64,000 nt of DNA, taken from the NCBI GenBank assembly GCA_905221615.1, contig CAJNDT010003079.1:111001-175000 (forward strand), written 5' to 3'. The stretch is from Symbiodinium sp. CCMP2592 (Eukaryota > Sar > Dinophyceae > Suessiales > Symbiodiniaceae). Each line of letters begins with the position of its first letter. Positions within the stretch are counted from its first letter, which is position 1. The notes under the pieces are model-generated. The model ran no database searches. It was not told the DNA's origin and was given only the letters and a program-made list of their open reading frames with translations. A program made the position numbers and the translations under genes. Below, piece after piece: positions 23,701 to 32,053 of the stretch.

Positions 23701-25170
23701 TCGTTGCGACCTTCGTTTTCCAAGGCTGTAAACCATGAAGTCTGTCTTCCCAAAGCCTATCAAACACCGTGATGCCTCCATGGGGGCAGTCTGCACTGAC
23801 AGCACCGTCTTCATGGGCTTGTTCTCCTGTGAACATTTAGGATCACGACGTGTATCCGACACTGCCGGGCCCTGGCCTGCTTCTCGAGGATTCTCATCTC
23901 CTTCAGCAGATTCCCGCTCTTCCTGGGTGGCGGCGGCATTGGGCTTCGAACTTGAAAGCCCCCGCTCCCCACCTCCAGCTCCCCACCCTGCAGTTAAGCT
24001 TCAACAGCTTTGCTTCCACCTCACTGGGCAGAACCTGTCAGGGTAGCTCGGATCTTCGGGGTTTGGAAGGACGTGGAATTGGTGTCATGGGCTGTCCAGC
24101 AACTGTCGCGAACTTCTTCCAGAGGGCTGGGGTGGCTTGGGTCCGAGTCCCTGCCCCCAGCCACGCAAGAACAAATCAGGACAGGATGCATGAGGTCGCG
24201 TCCCAACATCTCTAATTGCTGACATATCAGAGCCCTTACAACAATCTACGTCGACTGCACGGAGCTCAACACCCAAAGCCACGCTTCTCAGTAAGGGATC
24301 CGCACCTCCAAGCTTCGTGGGACGACTCCAGATGCCTGATGGAGAGAGACAAATCATGCGCTGCTCGAAGCTAGGCTTCCCGGCTCGGAATTCGAAGCTT
24401 GCTCTGCCTTGGTGATCTTCGCTGGTTCTGTCAGGGCGTCGATAATAGCAACCTGCCCAAAAGCAGACTGGAGCTGGGAGTTTGTTTTGTGCGGCATCTG
24501 CATCTGAGGGAAAAGATCGGAGTCCCAGTACGTCTCTGCTTGTTGAGATTGCCCAAGCACCAGACTGACCTTTGCCTCTGCCTTTGCTTTAGTCACTGGG
24601 ATACAGGCTCTTTCAAAGACTTCCGGGAACCCACCACAGTGCCTGGCATCCTCGAGCGGCCCTGAGCTTTGACTGCACAAGGATCAGGCATGCCCCATGG
24701 CATTCGCATAAAAGCGTCATCAACCAAGTCCGCTCTTCACTTCAATGAAGCCGGAATGTCAAAGAATTCACCATGCTTAGTGCCCGACAACTCTGCTGCC
24801 AGAAGCAGGCCCACAGGACCTTGAGGCTCTTTTGACACGTAGGGTGCTGCAACACAAGCACGAGACTTAAGGCAATCCATGCCTGGTCGAGACTTGTGTA
24901 CTTCAAGTGCTGACAAGACATACTCTTCGCAGGATGTGCGTGCAAATGATTTGAATGGACTCGGGAATTCGTCCGGTGATCCGAAGTGGTGATCCATTAG
25001 CTAGCTTGCGATGCGGCCTTTCTCACAACGTGCTTCTGAAGCTGGAAAGCCCAAGCCAAAGCCCCCTCAAGCCGTTGCGCCGGGCCTGCCCCCACGACCA
25101 AGCAGTCGAGCTCAGAGGCCGTGCCCTCGAGAAAAGGTTCGGACGGGCTTGAGAGTAGCATCGATAACAT
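11696..25170 (-). CDS. FAD-dependent aromatic-hydroxylase-type monooxygenase, multi-exon gene (span)
   Basis: Group A flavoprotein monooxygenase (FAD_binding_3 fold). Known members use NAD(P)H and O2 to hydroxylate aromatic or polyketide rings; the substrate here cannot be named. The motifs occur in family order along the minus strand: DCLVVGAGPVGLLLAAEL (FAD site), PRSLE, CDGGRSTIR (DG motif), IPFGDG, RVFLAGDACH and GGQGMN (GD motif), QDAKNLSWKLA, SYE, LVRPDHYVGFR and RGAVYRYF near the stop. Twelve coding exons of 30-97 nt are listed separately. They join in phase, mostly across introns with GC donors. The start is Met 25170, with an in-frame Met three codons later. An AG five bases upstream could be a spliced-leader acceptor. 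Unresolved exons should lie at 24305-22697, 21644-19532 and 17867-12226, so the full length is unknown. No clear targeting peptide is visible, so location is unknown. The largest gap could instead mean two neighbouring genes. Confidence 0.85.
11887..11983 (-). CDS. Monooxygenase exon: C-terminal LVRPDHYVGFR block
   Basis: Thirty-two codons begin VEAHHIFGVHGQCLFLVRPD and continue HYVGFRCEPLRR. The 'LVRPD.YVG.R' block is the signature of the C-terminal thioredoxin-like domain of group A aromatic hydroxylases. The acceptor is GTACCCCCAG/GTGGAG. The donor GAAGAG/GCCACA is GC. The frame stays open past the donor, which hides the intron. Confidence 0.85.
12141..12225 (-). CDS. Possible monooxygenase exon before the C-terminal domain
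   Basis: After CGATGGAAG the frame reads AFGAGFKSTSDPTNFVPMVD and on to EAGECPAA. It resembles the 'F.(S/T)G.G..Y..S' linker that precedes the thioredoxin-like C-terminal domain in aromatic hydroxylases. The 3' end (GCGG/GCAAC) is provisional. Only about 160 bases remain before the next certain exon, too few for a full domain of the usual length. Confidence 0.45.
13500..13858 (-). CDS. Acidic Ala/Pro/Glu-rich open frame inside a monooxygenase intron
   Basis: The frame ends ARRRVNREWTDDSD-stop at 13500. It includes a helical stretch (AQEIADAHALQEQVEAELEA) and a low-complexity acidic part. Composition is protein-like. Upstream it runs into a CT microsatellite (13859-13887), which translates as a Glu-Arg run and is not credible. 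It sits in the roughly 5.6-kb gap between two monooxygenase exons, on the same strand and with its own stop. It would therefore have to be a nested gene, or the monooxyg­enase span is really two genes, or the frame is not coding. Confidence 0.3.
13859..14110. repeat. Two CT tracts, each followed by a GC-rich hairpin
   Basis: (TC)14 at 13859-13887 is followed by AGGGGCTTCGAAACCCCC. (CT)15 at 14047-14077 is followed by AGGGGTCGGTTAAGACCCC. Both hairpin words are perfect or nearly perfect inverted repeats with similar flanks. Confidence 0.65.
14536..14795. repeat. (CT)n tracts
   Basis: CT tracts at 14536-14551, 14573-14594 and 14715-14795, within the large monooxygenase intron. Confidence 0.9.
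14800..17860. other. Intron sequence of the monooxygenase gene, no exon identified
   Basis: Scattered open frames occur on both strands, for example 14911-15390 (+) and 17053-17331 (-). None matches the expected missing segments. A GTAC-rich block lies at 15943-15990. Confidence 0.5.
17868..17919 (-). CDS. Monooxygenase exon: LLLSYESARAAS
   Basis: The exon encodes PTSSLLLSYESARAAS plus two bases. It matches the 'LL.SYE.ER....' helix that closes the FAD domain, although the usual Glu-Arg pair reads Ala-Arg here. The acceptor is GGTGTGGAG/GTCC and the donor GCATCCAG/GCTTCG is again GC. The following exon was not found. Confidence 0.75.
18150..18218 (-). CDS. Monooxygenase exon: GMN..FQDAKNLSWKLA
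   Basis: The exon encodes MNMGFQDAKNLSWKLATAIK followed by SL, the near-invariant helix after the GD motif. The acceptor is GAGCCTGACAG/GCATG; the intron upstream is 1237 nt and GC-AG. The donor is AGCCTTG/GCTCAA, another GC donor, chosen because phase and family spacing to the next exon (KSLGPTSSLLLSYE) then fit. A GT donor at 18127 is possible but breaks the phase. Confidence 0.88.
18750..18960. repeat. TG/AC tracts and AT-rich words in the 1237-nt intron
   Basis: TATATG words, (TG)n at 18795-18811 and (AC)n at 18940-18957, inside the GC-AG intron between the GD-motif exon and the QDAKNL exon. Confidence 0.8.
19318..19400. repeat. GGT-rich triplet repeat
   Basis: A GTGGTGCTGGTGGT-type repeat just downstream of the GD-motif exon. 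It lies in the intron and its poly-Pro/Thr frames are artefacts. Confidence 0.8.
19456..19531 (-). CDS. Monooxygenase exon with the GD motif
   Basis: The exon encodes VECYGRGRVFLAGDACHCHSPFGGQ plus one base. GRVFLAGDACH...P.GGQG is the GD motif that contacts the FAD pyrophosphate and ribityl chain. The acceptor is GCAATGCAGCAG/GTGGAG. The donor is GGACAAG/GCCCG, a GC donor. Its correctness is shown by the next exon, which supplies GC ATG AAC and so completes GGQGMN. Confidence 0.9.
19917..20032. repeat. Two degenerate direct repeats
   Basis: AAGCTCAAAACCCCAGCCGT followed by TCCACAGGGG (19917-19947) recurs as AAGCTCAAGGCCCAAGCCGT followed by TCCGCAGGGC (19995-20025), 78 bp apart. A related word occurs near 18071. 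Confidence 0.55.
20100..20425. repeat. AT-rich words and GAATGAATGCAT tandem repeat
   Basis: TATATATA tracts (20188-20203) are followed by a GAATGAATGCAT repeat (20318-20395) and TGCATGCATGCA. Confidence 0.85.
21645..21690 (-). CDS. Monooxygenase exon with the IPFGDG segment
   Basis: The exon begins after CTGATTTCAG and encodes DPLAPGFAFNIPFGDG, matching the family's '(L)P.GDG..R' strand in the substrate domain. The end is provisional at GATG/GAAATT (GA). The frame remains open far beyond this, but the downstream residues no longer resemble the family. Confidence 0.65.
22136..22229 (-). CDS. Monooxygenase exon after the DG motif
   Basis: Thirty-one codons follow the shared Arg codon: HQLGYSFEGTTTPEYFFG, then LDACFENWEFDSK. 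This corresponds to the 'LG..F.G......(A)DV' segment of the family. The acceptor is TGGAGAG/GCATC. The donor is placed at CCAAG/GACGTG (GA), because it yields DSKDPLAPGF on joining. A GT donor three bases further on would add one extra Asp and cannot be excluded. Confidence 0.8.
22647..22696 (-). CDS. Monooxygenase exon with the DG motif
   Basis: The exon encodes VTCKFLVACDGGRSTI plus two bases of Arg. CDGGRSTIR is the DG motif, which in known members helps bind both FAD and NAD(P)H. The acceptor is GTGCAAG/GTGAC and the donor ATCAG/GCCAGG is a GC donor. Joining to the next exon restores Arg and continues HQLGYSFEG, the normal family sequence after this motif, so both ends are well supported. 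Confidence 0.85.
22811..22835 (-). CDS. Possible monooxygenase exon: helix before the DG motif
   Basis: After the acceptor GCTTCCAG the frame reads KVLKQCLD. It resembles the helix that follows the conserved '(P)Q..TE' motif in this family and lies just upstream of the DG-motif exon. The upstream TE motif itself was not found and the donor (GACTTT) is a guess. Chance similarity is quite possible. Confidence 0.35.
23102..23563 (-). CDS. Long open frame within the monooxygenase gene
   Basis: After the acceptor CCTCACAGCAG the frame stays open for about 150 codons, starting DVNIIIYVLTRWMCEEHLS and including ERYLTEYLTELPDW and GGKKLGLYLYASQRFLKS. It falls in a gap where monooxygenase exons are missing. 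The part after CTGGACTCAG (GGKKLGLYL) could be one of them. As a whole it matches no family, and a frame of this length is expected by chance in a window this size. Confidence 0.3.
   Translation of the reverse strand, partial: NIIIYVLTRWMCEEHLSGLPWNSRHPPERNLTELLMLCMFACTLQFRVQQAHRIAHHLAAKETERYLTEYLTELPDWTQGGKKLGLYLYASQRFLKSQKLVGGLPSLSGSCQQDSMFALCRQVRMLDRFRKFLSAKRRSQIPKRAHRLGAPLL
24306..24335 (-). CDS. Monooxygenase exon 4: PRSLE motif (30-nt exon)
   Basis: The exon encodes ASGVVPRSLE, the conserved segment before the FAD-covering helix. The acceptor CTCTCTCCATCAG/GCATC is strong, and the donor is TTGGAG/GTGCGG. The following exon is not certain. A 24-nt stretch at 23900..23877 (EMRILEKQ, with a GC donor) resembles the expected helix but gives an unusual spacing. 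Confidence 0.78.
24408..24452 (-). CDS. Monooxygenase exon 3: second strand of the FAD domain
   Basis: Fifteen codons read VAIIDALTEPAKITK, the beta-strand that ends in an acidic residue holding the FAD ribose in this family. The acceptor is TTTTGGGCAG/GTTGC and the donor is ACCAAG/GCAGAG, a GC donor. The next exon continues with ASGVVPRSLE, matching the usual 'KA.GV.PR(T/S)LE' run. The frame stays open past the donor for a further 16 codons, so a simple ORF search would miss the boundary. Confidence 0.78.
24770..24819 (-). CDS. Monooxygenase exon 2: helix after the FAD glycine motif
   Basis: The exon encodes GPVGLLLAAELSGTKHG when joined to exon 1. The acceptor is CCTCAAG/GTCC and the upstream phase fits exactly. 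The 3' end is placed at CATGGT/GAATTC, a GA donor. That placement gives the normal six-residue spacing between the helix and the following VAIID strand, so it is inferred from family spacing and could be off by a few bases. Confidence 0.7.
25086..25170 (-). CDS. Monooxygenase exon 1: N-terminus and first half of the FAD-binding GxGxxG
   Basis: This exon holds 28 codons plus one base: a short leader of about 20 residues, then SELDCLVVGA. The strand-helix motif is interrupted after GCA G and resumes in the next exon as GPVGLLLAAEL, giving an intact Rossmann FAD site. The donor reads GCAG/GCCCG, a GC donor fixed by the protein motif. Reading through instead gives GAGPAQRLEG, which breaks the motif. 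The sequence CACCTGCAG ends five bases before the ATG, so a spliced-leader acceptor just ahead of the start codon is possible (inference). Confidence 0.8.
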
Positions 25171-25201
25171 CCAGCTGCAGGTGATGACCGGGAGCATGAC
25201 T

Positions 25202-25440
25202 TCAGGACGATGCATCCCCGAGAAAGGCACTGCACAGTACTTGTTGAAACCACCGTATATGCAAAGCTGTCTTTGCACTCACATTTGTGCACTTGGATGC
25301 TTCGAGCTTGAAGGTTCGACTTTCTTTCGTGTGACAGATGAAAGTGTAGTGTGGAAAGATGGTCCTGCGCGTCAACATGAGGGCCTTCAGGGTGGAGTGA
25401 GCAGGTCGAAAGTAGGTATAGTCTTCCAAGGTGTTCTCTT
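25202..25440 (-). CDS. Open frame upstream of the monooxygenase start
   Basis: The frame reads EDYTYFRPAHSTLKALMLTR, then RTIFPHYTFICHTKESRTFK and on to a stop at 25202, just before the monooxygenase ATG. It may be the last exon of an upstream same-strand gene, which would fit the close head-to-tail spacing of dinoflagellate genes. Two other frames are also partly open. Unknown function. Confidence 0.3.
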
Positions 25441-25699
25441 TTCACAACCTGTGCCATATTGGAAAAGCCGTACGCGCAAATCAACTTAGCCCAACGGCCC
25501 TGCAAAAGCCAACATCCTGCACCGTGAGACGGTCCAGACCGTTCCTGCAGATTCTACTATATCACGATAGCCAGATAAAACTGGAACAGAGCATGATAGA
25601 ACTTAAACAGCTTCGATACTACACATTGCAGAATCAGGCAATACGTTCATTATTGCACGTTCATAGCATCGTCTGTCAGATAGGTGTTTCCAAGACTGG

Positions 25700-25790
25700 T
25701 GGCAATGACGAGAATGACGATGATAGCGACGGTGACGACGATGCTGGTGACTCTGGTGACGATGATAATAACAAGGACGATGACAACACA
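25700..25790. repeat. GACGATGA-type degenerate triplet repeat
   Basis: AGAATGACGATGATAGCGAC and similar words; translations are Asp-rich. Confidence 0.6.
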
Positions 25791-25829
25791 ACTATCCCAA
25801 TGGCGCCCATTTCTATCCGCATCATGTAG

Positions 25830-27110
25830 CGGCACATGCGAGATAGCATCACGTCCACTGTAAACCATAGCCTCACATCATACTGACTGGATGCCTGCCC
25901 AGAGAGCAACGGCCGTGGGTCAGCCATGGCTCAGTCGCGGCAAGCTGTGGTTGCTTTGACGTGTTCCGGACAGATCCATGTTCGGGACTTTGGGACTGTA
26001 GGAGTGTAGGAGTTTGGATTCAGGGTTTAGCGGCCTGACCGGGACCACGAATACCCCTGTTGCGAGCTGCATCACGGAATTTGCAAGGTGTCAGAAATGC
26101 TGCGGTAGGCGTTTGCAAAGTACCTAGACTTCTAGCCTTCAGCCAAGATCGCGTGCGCAATCGACTGCAATGTTTCACCAAGCCAAACATGATCACCGTG
26201 CACCATGCTGTATGCCAATGCCACATGGACGAAAGAATGCAAAACACGACACATGCAGGCTGTGTAACCAGCAACCCGAAGCTCTGATGTCAAAGATTCT
26301 AGCGATGTCCTGGACCTTAATTCGAGGGCATATCGGTCTCCCAAACCGTGCCTGGTCCATGGCGCGGGAACATTTTGTGCTGATGAGAGCTCTCTTGTTT
26401 GCCGAGGCATGGCATGGTAGTGGCTCTGCAATTCGCTGCACTGTAATTATTCTGTGTGTAGCAGACGTCGAAGCGTCTGGATGCACAAGCTCGAGCTTTG
26501 GCATACTATATGTGAGGTGAGGAGTGCGTACGGCGTACGGGTAGGCTGTTACACTCGTCGATACCCGGCTCAGAACCGAGACAGCAAGACGGACTACAAC
26601 TTGCCTCATGGGGCATGACCAGATGCCGACTGCCACCTCCTCAACTGCACCGCACTTTGCTTGCGACTTGCTTACTGCTCTACCTCACAATTTTCGGCCA
26701 CGGCTTCGCATCTGAATTTCAATTAGGGCGAGTTCTGGCCAGCTTTGCTCACCCCGGCCATGAGTAAACCGGCTTGCATATCTGACTTCACTGATGTGGA
26801 GTCAAACAGCCCTGCGCCTTCTGCCTTGGAAAGCTCTCAAAGCTCTCTGCACCCACGCAAACACCCTGGGAAATCGAAGGAGTCGGCTTTGAAGATCAAT
26901 TGTTCCGCGATGCTTCAAAACTCGGCTCCGAACAGCACAAAGAGGTACAAAGGAGCGCGTTTGCACCACAACAACCCGATACATTCAACCCAGTGAGAGA
27001 GCACCCGTAACAGTCCAGGCGAAGCCGCCGTTGCTCCGCCAGCTGCGAATGCACACATCAGCCTTGAAGGTCAGGGAAGTCGACAGAAGCCCGAAGCCAG
27101 ATCATTGATA
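25830..27110. other. Stretch without a supported gene
   Basis: Minus-strand frames near 26430-26130 (one reads HVALAYSMVHGDHVWLGE) are weak candidates; splice ends were not found. Confidence 0.45.
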
Positions 27111-27295
27111 GAATCATTGCCGCCACTGTCGTTGCATACGGGGACCATCAGCACCACCAACGCCATCATCACAAAATTCCTCCTACAGTACTTCATTACC
27201 ATACATCATCGTCTCCTAAACTCTCGCATCGCCACAGTCATCACCACTATCATGAAAATTGCTGTCCGCCTCTTGCTAAATACCGCCAAAACCAT

Positions 27296-27610
27296 ACCAC
27301 TACCACTACAACCACCAGTACCACTAGCCCTGCCACTACGACGGCGAACAGCACTACTACCACCACCGCCACCACCGCGACCGCGACCGCGACGACGACC
27401 ACTGACCGCGACAACGACCGCGACTACTGCTGCTGCTACTCCTGGTGGCACTGCTCTGCTACTGCACCTGCCTCTGCTGCTGCTGCTGCTACTGATGCTC
27501 CTCCTGCTGCTGCTACTGCTGCTGCTCCTGCTACTGCTACTGCTAGAGTACTTCTGCTTCTGCTGCTTGCCACTGCTACTGCTACGGCGACTTCTACTGC
27601 TGCTGCTGCC
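27296..27610. repeat. Degenerate ACC/CTG triplet microsatellite
   Basis: CACTACCACTACAACCACC passes into CTGCTGCTGCTACTG repeats. The Leu-rich and Ser-rich frames are artefacts. Confidence 0.9.
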
Positions 27611-27945
27611 ATGACCACGACAGCAAAGCCAAGACACGACAACGACGACGAACGCACATATCACCTCGGCAGCACCACCGTTACGACTACCACTTCTGCA
27701 TCTAACTAGTGCTACGTGTGGAGCGACGACCCGACGACCAGGGCCTCTTCGGGTTCTGTACGATGCTCAGCTCCACGACAACTGCTACTGAACGTGTCAA
27801 AATCACATCAAGCTTCATCGTTGCTATTCGTCGCGGTTGTCGTCGTAGTAGTCGCTGCTTGGTCCCACCCACTGGCGGATGCTTGACACATGTGGGTGCC
27901 AAAACCCTCAAGGCTGAAGCATGCTCGTGCTAATGTACTACACAC

Positions 27946-27988
27946 CGGCAGCCCAACATTTTCGTCGGGCAGCTGGAATTTCGACGAG
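27946..27988 (-). CDS. Possible short exon downstream of the 28.4-kb exon
   Basis: Acceptor CTTTGGCAG and donor TGCCG/GTGTGT bound a 43-nt frame reading SSKFQLPDENVGLP. It is short and supported by splice signals and composition only. Confidence 0.3.
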
Positions 27989-28325
27989 CTGCCAAAGACA
28001 GCTGAATGCAAACACTAGGCCGATGCCTGATTGAATCGAAACTTTCGGCTCAGTGAACCATGGCTTCCAAGTCAGAAGCAGTTCACTTTTGCACATTAGC
28101 CTTTCGAAAAAGCCTTACCCTATGGAGCACACGCAGCGTGTCTCGAGCAGAAACACTCTGGGTGCCAAACTGAGCGAATGGATAGTACAAGCCGTATCTT
28201 TGGGCCTCCAGTCCGTGAATTATAGGCATCAGCAACACGCCCCTCTCGCTTGCCTTCGTTTCTTGGTCCTGCCGTGCAGATTGCAGGAAGCCCGAGGTGC
28301 CGTCTGTGTAGTCTTTGTACCTCAC

Positions 28326-28409
28326 ATCCCGACCAACCCACCGGGTCTTCTGCGCTGGCTTCGTCTTTTCCGCTTTCGGCGCCGGCTGCGGGTCCACACG
28401 ACCTGCCAT
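28326..28409 (-). CDS. Possible first coding exon, basic N-terminus
   Basis: From an ATG at 28409 the frame reads MAGRVDPQPAPKAEKTKPAQ, then KTRWVGRD, and meets a strong donor GGGAT/GTGAGG. A Pro-Ala-Lys-rich N-terminus and the donor are consistent with a first exon. The following exon could be at 27988..27946 (SSKFQLPDENVGLP, between GGCAG and GTGTGT). Function unknown. Confidence 0.42.
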
Positions 28410-28751
28410 GCCGGTCGCTGACGGCTGCAGAGCCCAAGCGAGTTGAGTGTTCTTCCCGAACTACAAGGACACAAGGAAGTCTCTAAGCTTGCAATCTCTC
28501 CGCTTCCGTTCACGAAGCAAGCTGCCCCACGCCTGTCCTGGTGAACAGCAACCAAATGCAGTCGAAAGGACCCAGCCTTCTTGATCTTTCGCCTGGCAGG
28601 ACGGGAGCAGGGTTTAGAATCTGGAACCCGCAGTACAACTTGACAACGGCAAAAACACCTCGCCTTCTCCTTCGATGCGAAGTTTGGCGGTGCAGGGCTT
28701 GGTGATGGCCCCAATCCACCTCAAAGCTAACCTCACACATCCTCACTCCTC

Positions 28752-28783
28752 GAGCAGCGCACATACACACACACACACACACA
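28752..28783. repeat. (AC)n tract
   Basis: ACATACACACACACACACAC. Confidence 0.85.
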
Positions 28784-29299
28784 GCGTGTCATCCAGGTCT
28801 CTGCTGGTGATGTATTAAGGTGCTCAGCCCTCGCAAGTAGCCAACCCATGAAGCAGTGAAAACAACACATTAGGTCGGAGGCCACTGGGCAATTCGGCCG
28901 CCGGGCTTTGCCCTCCACCTTGGTCGCAGAGCTCTTCGAGTTGAGCCTCTCACATCCAATATCGACAAATTTTCGAGGTCTCGAAATCAAGTACCCAGGT
29001 TATGGCGCAATTGGCTGTGAAAGGGGAAAACTATCTGTCGACCAATGCGAAACGAGAAGCACGACCCAAAGAGAAACACCACGCTGCACGGCAACTCTTT
29101 GCATCGCTGCGGTAACCGCAAGCCACTGGTTCCGAGCGACTTTGGCATGCCGCCCCATGGGCCGTCGCGTGGGCCGTGGCATCTGTGACAGATGCTCCAG
29201 ACCATGCTTTCTTCAGTTGATGTAGTCCCTTCAGAAGGATGTGCAAACACCTCCAGCTCCAGGCCTGCCACGAAGGAGCCAGTCGGAGGCGGCAGCGAA

Positions 29300-30800
29300 A
29301 ACCCTGCAGTCAGGAGACTTCTCAGCCAGGGGTTTAGGAGTAGAGGCAGGATCGATTGGCGACTTAGCTGCAAGGCCTCACAATTGCAGGGGCTTCCGGA
29401 TTCTGTGAGGGCTCGCGGGGCATATCACGTTTCTCGCTGACTCAGACTGGGTTTGAATTGAAGCTTCAGGGCATCGGATTTGTGGCTCAGGGTTTCGGGT
29501 CCAAACCCCCAACACCTGCAGCCCCTCATTACGACAGGCTTAACCCCAAAGCCCGATGACGACATGAATAGCAACACCAACAAGAAGAATAAGAACAGCA
29601 AAATGGAGCCCAAATCCGAAAGCAGCCTGATATAGTTATCGGCCTTAATGATGATTAGAGTAGGGTTTGGAATTATCTCCTGAAGCCCTACAGAACAGTC
29701 AAGAGTCTTGCTAACTATTCAAACCGCTTCTAAGCCCTACAATTTCAATCCAATCCGTGCCGGCCTCCAAAGTTGAAACTCCCTCCAAGGAGGCTCGGGC
29801 CTTTGGTTGAATCGAAGCTTCGCAACATTGTTAGGGTTTATACATGAGGACTGTCAGGTCTATGATTATGGTGCCTTTGGCTTCGTTATACGTTCTGTTG
29901 TGGGCTTACCAAAAGATGCTGGGATTTGTGTTGGATTGTTGTATTTGTCTTGGCGATAAAGTTGTAGAGGGTGATTTTGAGGTTCACACGCTTGCTGTTC
30001 GGGGGCTCATTGGCTCCGGGTTTGGGACCCTTCCGTTTCATTTTGGGTTGCAAGGCTTCGCGAACCAGTGAAGCAGAGAGCAGCAAGAATGCTCGGGGAT
30101 GCTTCGAGAGCCTAAGGCCGAAGTGGGAGGCAGTCTTGAGATATGTGACGAGGTATGTTCAGACCGCATCCCGCAGAAACACACCGCAAAAAAGAAATCG
30201 CGGTGATGCTAAACACTTTGATCTGCGTCACGGCTCATTTTCCAAACCATACGACAAGAATCAGGTGAAGAATGAACTCAGGGCAGAGTGGGGTACGTGT
30301 AATACTAGGTAGAAGGTAGCAATCACAAGAGACCAGACCAACAAAAACAATACAGAACCTTACCAACCAGGACCGTACTGATATAGCAGAAAAGCACACG
30401 GGAAATCCATCGCGAGGAAGTGCTTTAAGAAGCTACTGAGTTAACTGGCGCAAAGAATCGCAAGATCCAGCAAACTCCCAGAGGCTCCTGAAAAGCTCGG
30501 CAGCGGAGGGGGGATCGGCGCTGGCGGCATCCTGGAGACTTTCATCAAGGATTCAGGGAAACCCTGCCCGTCACTCCATGGACGCAGGCCCTAACACCTG
30601 ATATCACCGAATATCACCGAATCATTACATCTCAGGGTCGACTGCAGTCGCATCCTTGCAAAGCCGCTGCTCTCCTAGCACGACCGTCTTCCGAGGCCCA
30701 GCACCAACTCAGCAAGTCTACGGTTCCTGGCGCCGCAGACACCCAGACCTAGTCTACCCGGACACCTCGAGCTCAGCGAGGGTGCGCCAGGCGCGAAGGG
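29300..30800. other. Stretch without a supported gene
   Basis: Contains single telomere-like words (AGGGTTT) and an exact duplication TATCACCGAATATCACCGAA at 30601. No convincing exon. Confidence 0.45.
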
Positions 30801-31609
30801 CTCTGCCACGAAACTTCCGATGCTAGGGAAGGCAAACCTTGAGGGATTCAAGATGTTGACAAGGAGGAAGACTCAAGAAGTTGCGGGGTGGAGGTGCTAA
30901 AACAACGTGCGGTGCACAAGAGTGTCTCGCAGCATTTTTGTCTAGATGGTGCCTGCACGTACGGCCTGCGTGCAAGATTCGAGCTCTTGTATCTGACAGA
31001 CGTGCCCTGTTCAGTATGTAAGTGCATATTCGGTCGGCACAGGCAGAATGAAGGCACTTGGTCTGCAACACTGTGTATGTGAAATCGACCCTTCAATTCA
31101 AAAACTCTCGGCTTCGTACCCGCAGGAACCGCCGAACCGGCAGAATCTCCACCAACAGATCTGGGTACCAGGCGGATTCAACGACCCAACGGCTCCAAAC
31201 TCTGGACCGCAAGCTCCACCTCATGCCGGCGAAGGGTTTGTGCATGAAGAACGACGCGGTGGCTGTCTGGAAAACACTCTGTACATCACAGAAAGGTTTT
31301 GGAGGCGCTGCCGGAATGGACTCAATGTGCCGCGATTTGGTAAGGCTGCAGCATCTGCTAGGCGGAGCGCCATAGGAAACCGCGCCACCTTGCAGCAACA
31401 GCAACTGAAGATCGGAGGGCCGACATGCCAAAGCGTGTCTGCTTAGAGTCTAAGCCGCTACTCTGCCTTCACTGATAAACCTCTGCTTCGTTGGGGAGCC
31501 GAAGGCCCCACCGGAGTAGGTGTCACCCGTGTTGGGAAGTCCGGAGTACCTGCACTGGGCTGCACTGGGCACATTTTAAGCGCATCGCTGAGCCTCGATT
31601 GTGTGTCCT

Positions 31610-31800
31610 TCATGTCTTCAGCAGTGGCTTCTGGGGGCACGAGAAGCCATTGGCATATCCGTTCGTGTAGGCGGAGTAGCCATTTCGACCACTGCCCGTG
31701 CTGGCTGCATAGCCATTACCGTAGGCCCCCAAGGAAGGGCCTGCCATCGTACCAAGGCGATCGGATTTCCATGTCATGAAGGCTGTCCGGTAATGAAGGC
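31610..31800 (-). CDS. Gly/Tyr-rich C-terminal frame
   Basis: The frame contains GPSLGAYGNGYAASTGSGRN, then GYSAYTNGYANGFS, and ends KPLLKT-stop. Gly-Tyr-Asn repeats are typical of low-complexity tails of RNA-binding or extracellular proteins. It lies just downstream of the exon at 32053..31965 on the same strand and could be its C-terminus, but the phases do not match directly. An overlapping frame (EATAEDMKDTQSRLSDALKM, ending 31458) is also protein-like. Confidence 0.35.
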
Positions 31801-31964
31801 TCACAGCATCAGTCCTCTCACCCTACAACTTCAGAAGCCCCAGGCCCCAGGGTCTCAAAACTTCGGCAGGCAAGCTTGCGGCAGTTGCGCCAAAGCCTCT
31901 CAGCAAAAGGTCCAGCACTGAACGGCCCTGCCGAACTCGAACTGCTGACCAGACCCTGAAATAC

Positions 31965-32053
31965 CTGCCGGCGACTGAGAAACCCAAGAATCAGGCAGTA
32001 AGCGAACACATGCGAACCGGAACCCCTCAGCTCGTGCTTGGGGCGCCGAGCAC
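31965..32053 (-). CDS. Candidate exon with strong splice signals
   Basis: The acceptor TTTTTTTCTTACAG is one of the best in the window, and the donor is CGGCAG/GTATTT. The 89-nt frame reads ARRPKHELRGSGSHVFAYCL, then ILGFLSRRQ. A second frame (APQARAEGFRFACVRLLPDS) is also open, so the frame is uncertain. Function unknown. Confidence 0.42.
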
